NCBI GenBank assembly: GCA_965153355.1
Contig: OZ231128.1
Coordinates: 24,986,001 to 25,050,000, forward strand
Direction of reading: 5' to 3'
Source of the DNA: Flaccisagitta enflata
Taxonomy: Eukaryota; Chaetognatha; Sagittoidea; Aphragmophora
DNA: 64,000 bases
Of the stretch, positions 55,453 through 64,000 are shown in pieces (the stretch's first letter is position 1; every line of letters starts with the position of its first letter). Position numbers and translations under genes: made by a program. The notes beneath the pieces were generated by a model. It saw nothing but the letters and a program-made list of their open reading frames with translations. It was not told the origin of the DNA and made no database searches.

Positions 55453-55765
55453 CATGACAAGACATGACATGAGATGACATGAGATGACATGACATGAGAT
55501 GACATGACATGACGTGACATGAAATGACATAACATGACATGACATGACATGATATGACATGACATGACATGACATGACATGACATGACATGACATGACAT
55601 GACATGACATGACATGACATGAGATGACATGACATGACATGAGATGAGATGACATGACATGACATGACATGACATGACATGATATTACATGAAATGACAT
55701 GACATGAGATGACATGAGATGACATGAAATGACATGAGATGACATGACAAGACATGACATGACAT
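55450..55765. repeat. (TGACA)n minisatellite starting at the serpin stop codon
   Basis: About 63 units of TGACA with TGAGA, TGAAA and TGACG variants. The first three bases are the serpin TGA. The minus-strand MSCHV frames are artefacts of the pentamer. Confidence 0.97.
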
Positions 55766-55828
55766 GTCATTGAAAACCAATCTCATTAAGCGAAGAGGGC
55801 ACACACATTTGCAAGCTAAAAACGATTT

Positions 55829-56025
55829 TTAGTGGCGCTTTACTCGATTCTACACTCTGCTTTGTCCATCCGTTCGTTGGATCGTCGGTCCGTCACGTTT
55901 TACTTGTTTTACTTGATTTCTTTGCAATCTTTAACCTCACTGGTCGTGCTCAAATGCTCTAGTTTCCTCAAATATGACCCCTGCCCACCCGCACACGAGT
56001 GGGGTAGCTGTGTATCCGGTTTTGC
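55829..56025 (-). repeat. R-family copy, subfamily II, diverged
   Basis: TTTTTAGTGGCGCTTTACTCG, CCATCCGTTCGTTGG, CCCACCCGCACACGAGTGG, GTGTATCCGGTTTTG. Confidence 0.75.
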
Positions 56026-56615
56026 GTGTCCATTGAAACTAACCAACATTTTACTATGTAACTCTCTTGAAAAAGAATAGAAAAGTAATATCACTATAAA
56101 ATCCCCAAAATCCTGTACCATGATAATTACACGTTATATTGATTTTGATTTCCAACAAGCTTGGAAAAACCCAATATTTTTCAGTTTGTTCCTGTCCAGT
56201 TTGAGCGATCAGAAAAATTATGCCAGATGTCATGAGCTGATTGCAGGGGCACATCTTTTCATTTGTGAGGAAAATATGGCAAAAGAATAAATTTAAATCT
56301 TTTAGCAATAAAATTTGAATTAAGAGATTGATGTTCATCATGTATTTACATTTTCACCCACTTGCTTTGCTTTCCGAGCTCCTTCGAATGATCGACTTGA
56401 AAACTTTCAGTATTGAGCGGGTTTGTCGATTTACAAGTATTTCCTCGTTGACATTACATTATCTGAGTACCCGCACTGGACTCACACAAATGAGGCCAAT
56501 CCTATCGCTTTCACTTACACTAAACTTCTTCTTATTTCTTTCATTTCGCTCGTCACATGTCCCCTAAGTTTCCATGAATTCCATGAGCATTTTTGTCTTG
56601 TTTATCAGAATCAAA
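56026..56615. other. Unassigned sequence
   Basis: No exon supported. Confidence 0.4.
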
Positions 56616-56618
56616 AAA

Positions 56619-57634
56619 TGTACAGTGCGGCGCATAAAAAAACAGGACACTACATTTTCCCATTTCCCCATTTTCCATTTTCCTATTTCTCGACTCAAAA
56701 TAATAGAATCATATCTTTATCGGTGACCAATTTGAAGCTCTTTGAAAGATAAAGAGTTTGCGTTTCAATCGGTCAATTTGTTTGGACGCAGTGTTGCTCT
56801 GGAGAGAAGCTATTAAAAATGGAATGGGAAAAAAACAACTATGGCAAAAAACAAAAAGCGAACCACTTGTTTGTCAGTGTTTCACATCCATGCAATGAGA
56901 AAAACATAGCAAATCTATGACCATTTTGAAGCTCTGCAAAAGATCTTTCAAATGAGACCGTTTTGGATGCTCTAAGTCTAACCGTTTAGAAATGGCATTA
57001 GGATGAAGATAGGTTGTCAGAAATTTGGAAATTTACTACATGATTTTAAGGGGTTTTCTTTATATTGACATAAAAATTAAACGCATAGAGTTAGATATTT
57101 GTTCTTGGCGCCATTTTAAAGAGAATACAAAGCTCTTTAATTTGCCCATGGATATCGAGTATCAAAGACAATCCAAAGCTTCATCATTGACAAAAACAGA
57201 GACACTTAAATTGCTTGTTGAAAAAATTTGAAATGAGCACTTTTTTCAATTAGTGATTTTTTTCTTCAAACCTGTGCCATTTCTAAGCGAATAAAGCTAC
57301 AATGACCAGCAATGTCACACTTGAAAAATTGTTTGCAGGGCTTTCAAACGATCATGAATTTTTTGTGTCTCAGGCCAATAGTTATGCAGAAACAAGCATT
57401 ACAAAGTGACCTATGCCATGGTTATTTTTATAGTTTGGTGCCGCCTCGCCATTGATTACCACGCCAATTTATTTGATGCCACATTCTATGGAGCTTGTCA
57501 TCCAAGCCGAAGGTGGATCCATCAACTACAAACACATGAGCGATGTAATCAACTGTATTTAGTTTGAATAATCCATTTTTGCACAATAAAATGCTATTGA
57601 TACAAACTGTTTTTTATGCGGCGCACAGTATTTC
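56619..57634. mobile_element. Mariner-like TIR element, non-autonomous
   Basis: Ends TACAGTGCGGCGCATAAAAA and its near-inverse TTTTTATGCGGCGCACAGTA, about 1.01 kb apart, with TA at both borders as in Tc1/mariner insertions. No D,D-transposase frame of useful length is visible, so it is a deletion derivative or a decayed copy. Confidence 0.7.
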
Positions 57635-58688
57635 AGATTTCTCATGATTTTGATTGCGGAATGAATAGATAAGCCCATCCTCTTTTCTTACCCATAATTT
57701 TAGCACGGGTGAGTGAGCACTGAGCAGCACATCACGATCTTAAACAAATGGTGAGCTATGTTCATCAGTGATTCTAGTTGACCCCGACCCGCGTTAAAAT
57801 GCTGTCCTGATCTATCGTCTCTTTAGAATCGTATTTGTCTTAGATATTTCATTGAATGCACATGTACTTCGTTTGTCAAATAGTCTGACCCTCTTTAAAT
57901 GTATCTGGACGCACTTCACTAACCAATCAATACGGGACCTCCACTCTAACATGAATTGTTTGGACACAAGAGATCAACAAAAAGTTTATGTTCTCCAAGA
58001 CCGTTCGATTTAGCCTATGGGGTGCTATCTACCCTATGGTCATTTTCTATTGCCTCTTTCTATACCAGGGAAAGGACGCAATTCATGACTAAGATTTGAA
58101 CTACACAGAGTCAGCCAAAGTAGATCGATAAACCACAGCTCCTAAGGTGTGCTCCATTTGTGCTCCATATGTGCTCCAAAGGTGTCCATTTACAGCTCAA
58201 GTCAGTTTAAATTGGCATTTTGATGAAGTTAAAACATCTATATCACATCTAGCCTTTCTCCTGCCTGGCTAACTAAACCGGAAGTAAACAGAGCTTACTT
58301 AATCATAGAGCAACAAGCCCATCCTGGCAACTTGATGCGTCATCTGCAAGATTTGAGCACAGGTGTAACAGGTGTTACAGACACATATGGACCGACAGAT
58401 ATACATACCCTCTTCTAGAGATGCAAAAACGCATCCAAAAATACTCCTACGAACTGACTTACACATTTATTTCAAAATTTGTCCTGCTTGAAAGAGCATC
58501 CTCTGTCGTTCCTACTGTTTAAGACTGCAAACTAATTATTGAGACTTTTGTTTGCCCACATAAACAACACACTGACATGCATGATTTGAATGACAGGTTT
58601 TTATTTGCCAAATTCAGGACAAAACTATGTGTATTTATTGTTGAATTTTCACAAGATCATGATATGTTGATAATGGTTTAAAAGAAAA
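57635..58688. other. Unassigned sequence
   Basis: A short GTGCTCCATTTGTGCTCCAT repeat at 58150-58185. Nothing else recognised. Confidence 0.4.
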
Positions 58689-58860
58689 CAAGGCCAGATA
58701 CACATCAACCGCAGTCGCATGTAAGTGGGCAAAGGCTGTATTTGAGATGACAACAGCATTTGGGCAGCAGTAGTGAGGCCAAAGACAACAAAAACATAAA
58801 AAAATGATGGATGGACAGACAAAGCCTGGTACAAAATAGCGTAAAACACAACATTTGTAA
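58689..58860 (+). repeat. R-family copy, diverged
   Basis: AACAAGGCCAGATACACATC, AGTCGCATGTAAGTGGGCA, TTTGGGCAGCAGTAGTGAG, ending AATAGCGTAAAACAC. Confidence 0.7.
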
Positions 58861-58878
58861 AAAAAAGTAAAAGCAACA

Positions 58879-60573
58879 GTAGATCTTGTCTAGACTTGAG
58901 ATGACAGGGCAAGCACTGTGGAAAGATAAATAAAGCCAGGGGAGTAATTTGGAATATAGACTCATATTAGGATGCTATATTCCCCATAATAGCTGGTTCA
59001 TGTTCATGTTGTCTCACTAGAATATCAATATTTTGAGAGGTTTCTTGAGGGAACATGGCTCAAAATCAAATTTGCTACTACTTTCTCACATCATGTTCTC
59101 TAGAAATATCACCTGTTTAGCTGTTGCTATGGAGCGTATCCTTGTGTGACAACCCTGTGATGCTCCTTAGCTACCGCTAAACAAGCAGCATTCTTACAGA
59201 ACACACTGTACAAAAGTTGAAGCAAATTTGATTTTTAAACAATGTTCTTTCAAAAAATCTCTTAAAATGTTGATATTTTAGCAAGAATGCATGCAAATTT
59301 CTTTTCATGGCAACCAACTACAGTACGATTAGAGCAAAGACAACCAAGACTGGAGGGTAGATTTTATGTATTTCTTTTTATTTGATTCATAAAGAAATTA
59401 AGATTTATGCTAATCAAAGGTTGCTCTATTGCTTGAATATCATAGTTTTTTTCATTCTTCAACTTTTGACTTGAGTTCATCAGGACTTCATTTTTCAATG
59501 TTCTAAGCTAGCTCATCAGATAAGGCTAAAAACTTTATATAATTTTTTTTTAAAAATCAGCTCAATTGGACCATTTTTATAGGTTTTATAGCTACTTTTC
59601 AAAAAGAACAATTATGTAAATTAATATCTGGGTAAAATTTAAAATAAGCATAAAACCTGTAGAAATGGTTCAATTGAACCGATTTCTTTTCTTTTAAATT
59701 AAATACAATTTTCTGCTCTATCTGTTGAGCTGGCTTAGAACATTGAAAAATGAAGTCCTGATAAATTCAAGTCACAAGTTAAAAAATAAAAGAACCCAAT
59801 TTGTTCAAACAATAAAGCAACTGTTAATTAGCATAGATCTCAATTTTTTTATATACATCAAATGAAATTAATCTACCCTGTCATCAATTACAACAGTAAC
59901 GAAAGAAACCTTCATTATGCTTAAAGTATTCATATTGAAGAATTTTGCTTTGTATCATCTAAAAGCACGTAACCTACCATTTTTTCATGCAAAATTTCAA
60001 AGCATTAGCTCAAGCGATTTGGTTTCCACATGATTTTCCAATTTGACAAGATTTTCCTCAAAAACATCATTTTTTAGTAATTTTTTATGTAAAAACTGTT
60101 TTAAATTCATGGAAATTGAATAAAAATGACCAGATTGGTCAAAAATACTTGTTGATACATCAATTTTTTTCATTTTTCAAAATTTTTTCTCAAAAGAAAA
60201 AATTTGAGCAAACATTACAGTATTTTAGAATTCAAAATTTGCTTATACTTGCCTAGCAACTTTTTCATTCAAACAGGTGTTGTGGCCAAACCATTTGAGC
60301 CAGTGCTTTGAAACTTTGCATGACAAAATGGTAAATCATGTGCTTTCAGAAGAAACAAAGCGGAATTTTTCAACATAAATACTTTGTGCACAATAAAGGT
60401 TTTTTTCGTTACAGTTGTAACTGATGGCAGGGTATCCTCCAGTCTAGGTCGTCTTTGCTCCCATCTTACTATCATGAGCAGTAAAACATTCTTTTAAATT
60501 CATTCCCCTAGCTTCAAGTGTCTTTCAACAATGCTTGCCCCCTTGATCTCTTGTCTAGACAAGATCTACTGTA
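58879..60573. mobile_element. 1.7-kb foldback element
   Basis: CAGTAGATCTTGTCTAGACTTG and GGCAAGCACTG on the left; CAATGCTTGCCC and TCTAGACAAGATCTACTG on the right. Bases 58880-59335 resemble the whole foldback at 1416-1936. An inner inverted repeat spans about 59385-59850 (TTCATCAGGACTTCATTTTTC against GAAAAATGAAGTCCTGATAAA). Non-coding. Confidence 0.8.
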
Positions 60574-60734
60574 ATTGCATTACAAGCAAAGTCCCAATTT
60601 ATCAATGCCGGCACCGCGATAAACGCTGCCAAGACAGCCACCAGAAGTCCTTCGCCATGAAAGTTTTCCAGTTTTGTCCATGCAACCTCGTTCAAAAGTT
60701 GATTCATTCCTCCACTCTTCTTCCTGCATCTGTT

Positions 60735-60892
60735 AGAAACAAGGCCGTATACACGGCAGCATTAGTCGCGGACGGGTGGGCAGGAGCGGAAAACCTCAAA
60801 AAGTGACTTTGTAACGGACCGACGGACGGACGGACGGACCGACCGACGGACCGACAAAGTGGCTTATAGAGTCGCGTGTCCGCGACTAAAAA
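60735..60892 (+). repeat. R-family repeat copy, subfamily I (best-preserved)
   Basis: AACAAGGCCGTATACACGGC, AGTCGCGGACGGGTGGGCAG, a GACGGACGGACGGACC tract and GTCGCGTGTCCGCGACTAAAAAC. Confidence 0.92.
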
Positions 60893-61053
60893 CAGTTGAA
60901 TATAAAGAAGTGTTGTTTTTAAGTAAAATATGATAACTTACATAAGGCACACAAAATTTCTAACATGCGATATACAAAAGATGATTAATTCTCTCTCAAT
61001 CTCTTTGTTAGTCTGCCTCTCTGTCTGTCCGTCTGTCTCTCTTTCGCTTTCTT

Positions 61054-61250
<197 letters not shown>

Positions 61251-61299
61251 GAAACAAGAATATGTCATTGGTTACTCACATTTTCAATTTGAGTCCATT

Positions 61300-62173
61300 C
61301 TGTCCAGCCGTTTCTTAGATACGGCGAGTTGAAGCTTGCAGTGGCTCGTCGACTTCGAGGGCGTCTGGAGCGGTTGCGTCGGTCGTCGGTCGTCTGGGGA
61401 CCGTGTATGAGCAGCAGCAGCTCGTCAATGCAGCGGATGCGCAAAGCTCGTCGACAGGGCGCTGGAGGCGTGGTGGGTGTGTGACCTCTCGAGTTTGTGG
61501 ACGTGTCCCAATCGTTATTGACTGTCTCTGGATGACGATGGTCGCGTGAGAGTGAGTTGAAGGATGCAGATTCGATTGGAAGTGATGCAACTCGAGTTGG
61601 CGCTGACGAGGTGTTGGAGGGGATGGATGGCGGAAGTGAGGGTGCCGCACGTGGCCCCTCGATGTCGTCGATGTGGCTGCCGAGTTTCAGAGTCGTAGGT
61701 CCAACCGTTTGGCTGTGAGAGCGAGTTGTTTGTCGAAGAAATTGAAGCTTGAGAATTGGAGATCTCGGTGGGAACGAAGTTGGATGCCTTGGGCGATGCT
61801 GGGGCGTCTCGTGGCGGAAATGGCGGTGCCTTGACGTCGTGGAAAGGTTGGTGGACGTCTCAATGGCGTCAGTGGCTCGATAGCATCGTCAGGAATCACC
61901 ACATGCGGAAGTAAGACAGGGAAATGGAAAGCATTAATAAAAATGTCAAATGCTGTTTGAGTCTGTCTGTTGGTGGGGTTTAGACAAATGTGTTAGGTTT
62001 ATGCTTAACAACTCTTGCATTCGGCTCACCCAACGCAGTGGATGTGGTCGCTGGCACCGGATTTCCCTATGGGCCGCATCCGTAGACGTCACCGATTTTG
62101 TCCAGGACAGCTGCCAATTAAGCCCAGCCAAGTCCAGGGTCTCCTGTTTTTGGTTTTCGAACTACCCCTTCGT
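61300..62173. other. GC-richer region without a supported gene
   Basis: Base composition changes (more G and C, many CGTCG and GTCGAC words) and several frames stay open for 60-110 codons on both strands. No frame shows a domain I recognise. It may be an old transposon or a gene fragment. Confidence 0.35.
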
Positions 62174-62510
62174 TTTTTAACGAGTAAAGGGAAGACGTTG
62201 TCCGGGGAGGCAAGTAGACCATACCGAGGGGCAACTCCACGCGAAATTTCGTCAAAATTGGTTGAGTGGTTCTGGAGATATTGGCGCTTGAAGTTGAATT
62301 AAGTTCGCCAGGGAAAAGCTTGAATTAGCGATTTCAAAACGGCTCCACGTTTTTTAACGAGTAAGAGGAAGATGTTGTCCGACGGGGCTGAAATTTTTAC
62401 AGCTAGTAGACCGTGTCTGGGGGCAGCCCCACGCAAAATTTCGTCAAAATCGGTCAAGCGGTTCCGGAGATATCGTCACTTGAAGTTGACACAAGTTCGC
62501 GGACTTCTCC
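62174..62510. repeat. Tandem pair of about 170-bp units
   Basis: TTTTTTAACGAGTAA...GAAGA(C/T)GTTGTCCG, AAATTTCGTCAAAATTGGTT/CGGTCAAGCGG, GGTTC(T/C)GGAGATAT and ACTTGAAGTTGA recur at 62174-62312 and 62350-62505. Confidence 0.8.
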
Positions 62511-62989
62511 TGTTTGTTTGCTGACTTAGGGGACGTCGTTGACGAAGTTGTTGATGCTGTCGACGTCGTTGGGGGTAGAGATGTTGCTGAAGACGTTGTT
62601 GTCGTGTTGATGAGGTGTCCTCCTCAAAAAGATGGATTCTAATCTTTCACTCGGGAGAAGAAAAAAAAAACCTAACAGAAAAAAAGTGTTTCTGTGTACC
62701 ATGTAAGAAACGTCTAAACACTAGTTCTATGGTGGCCTAAGGGATCTCCATGGAGAATGGTTGTTTACAAATAGTGTGACTCGGTTCATTGCTAACACAA
62801 AGCTATTCATTACTCCATGAGAATCATTACGTAAACTGCAACAGTTGGAACCGCTAAACTTAGGCGGGTATTTATTCCTAAACGGCTTTTACCAGCAGGC
62901 TGAAACTTATGCTGTAAACACGAGGTGTAGTAATCTTGCTTTTTACAGCCTCATTTTTATCTCGATGCTTTTACAGTGAAACTCGGTTA
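62511..62989. other. Unassigned sequence
   Basis: Starts with CGTCGTTGACGAAGTTGTTG-type words; nothing else recognised. Confidence 0.35.
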
Positions 62990-63020
62990 TTCCGTACTTC
63001 TGAATGATTCTGTGCTGTAC
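62990..63020. mobile_element. pogo/Tigger-like terminus
   Basis: TACAGTGAAACTCGGTTATTCC. Only this end is seen. Confidence 0.4.
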
Positions 63021-63234
63021 ATGAATTGTAATTGACCCATACATGACATCTTTCACAAAACATTTTTTTTAAACATAAACCGTGGCATATAAAGGATATC
63101 TTTTTTTTCTATAAACACAAAAAACATATTTGATCATGGATTGACGTTTGTCACAACTTGAACATGCCCCCCACATCATTTTTAATATTTATTGATATAT
63201 GATGCTATGACGCTATATGATGATATTCACTCCT

Positions 63235-63965
63235 TAAGACAATTCTAGGACACACCTAGCATCATTCATAACCCTTAAGACAACCTTAGGACAACTCTTG
63301 CACAACTTTAGAACAACTTTAGGACAAATCTAGAACAACTTTAGGACAGATATAGGTAAACTATAGGACAACTCTAGGACAACTATTGGACAACTGAAGG
63401 ACAACTTTAGGACAGCTGTATGACTCTGGGACAACTCTAGGAGAGTTCTAAGACAACTTTAAAACAACTTTAGGACAACTCTGGGACAATTTCAAAACAA
63501 CCCGGACAATTCTTGAACAATTCTATGATGACTTGAAAAATTCTAGGACAACATTCTGAAAAATCAAGGGCAAATAAAGGACATTTCAAGGACATCTCTT
63601 TAACAATTTAAAACAACTCTAAAACAACTCCCTGACCACTCTGATTCTTTTAGGACCACACTAAAACAACTTTAGGACAAATAGGACAAGTAGGACAACG
63701 TTGGACAATTCTAGGACAACTCTACAACGAGTCAAAGACACTTCTAGGACAATTCTAGGACAACTAAAGTACAACTTCAGTACAAAAAAGACAACTGTAG
63801 GATGGCTATTAAAAACCCTAGGACAATTGAGACAACTTCAAGACCACTCAAGGACAACACAAGGACAACTCAAGGACAAATCAAAGACGACTCATGGACA
63901 ACCTAAAGACAACTCGTGGACAACTCATGGGCTACTCAAAAACATAGTAAACACAATGAAAAGAA
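63235..63965. repeat. 10-11 bp minisatellite, TTTAGGACAAC
   Basis: Around 60 diverged units of ACAACTCTAGG/ACAACTTTAGG, drifting to CAAGGACAACTCA near 63850. Extends to near the window end. Confidence 0.9.
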
Positions 63966-64000
63966 GATAATAACAAATCTCCCAAAAGCTAATTTGTATG

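Noticed and set aside
55297-55770. 157-codon MSCHV-repeat frame on the minus strand
   Set aside because: A product of the TGACA pentanucleotide array. It overlaps the serpin C-terminus on the other strand.
60555-60731. Possible membrane-span exon on minus (GLLVAVLAAFIAVPALINW)
   Set aside because: The frame has a stop just upstream, the acceptor is poor, and a Cys-rich plus-strand frame covers the same bases. The choice is undecidable by eye.
61315-62131. Several 60-110 codon frames in GC-richer DNA
   Set aside because: Frames overlap on both strands without a recognisable domain. Openness is explained by base composition.

Overview
This is a eukaryotic, almost certainly invertebrate metazoan, genomic window of about 60-65% A+T by eye. 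Genes are broken into short exons with GT-AG introns. The two genes I can assemble encode a secreted protein with a SUEL-type galactose-binding-lectin domain and EGF-like modules, and a serpin. No bacterial operon, rRNA or CRISPR structure is present. I cannot assign a phylum. The rest is a dense mosaic of non-autonomous inverted-repeat elements, palindromes, minisatellites and unusually long microsatellites.

Layout. 1-7.6 kb: TIR elements carrying minisatellites, a foldback element, one candidate exon for an MS4A-like membrane protein (minus strand), and two large palindromes of about 1.45 and 1.5 kb. 7.6-12.4 kb: a copy of a GGGCGT-ended MITE, another candidate minus-strand exon, a 320-bp (GT)n and a repeat element with a three-unit tandem array. 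12.47-32.84 kb, minus strand: a nine-exon gene whose exons all join in phase 1 into one 477-codon frame (signal peptide, Thr/Pro stalk, coiled coil, lectin domain, EGF-like domains). Its 15-kb fifth intron is packed with repeats and two further candidate exons. 33.7-37.9 kb: a higher-order tandem array A-BBB-A-BBB-A sitting in an AAGTCATT minisatellite, which itself interrupts a copy of the commonest short repeat. 38-47.6 kb: microsatellites and medium-period tandem repeats. 48-51 kb: a foldback element, a flanked MITE, a small ORF and a possible PAN-like exon. 51.84-55.45 kb, plus strand: a five-exon serpin gene. 55.4-64 kb: a pentanucleotide array starting at the serpin stop codon, a mariner-like TIR element, a 1.7-kb foldback element, microsatellites and a 10-11 bp minisatellite.

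The most abundant element, here called the R family, occurs in about 30 full or partial copies of 130-260 bp on both strands. It starts ACAAGGCCGGATACACGGC and ends in a GTCGCG...CGCGACTAAAA hairpin. An internal 9-mer and the 3' 9-mer are reverse complements, and they change together between three subfamilies. The most interesting biology is how the repeats meet the genes. The last serpin intron is a MITE almost end to end, with AGGT at both exon-intron borders. The second serpin intron holds another element exactly where helix-F coding is missing. A (TC)n microsatellite supplies the pyrimidine tract of the lectin exon.
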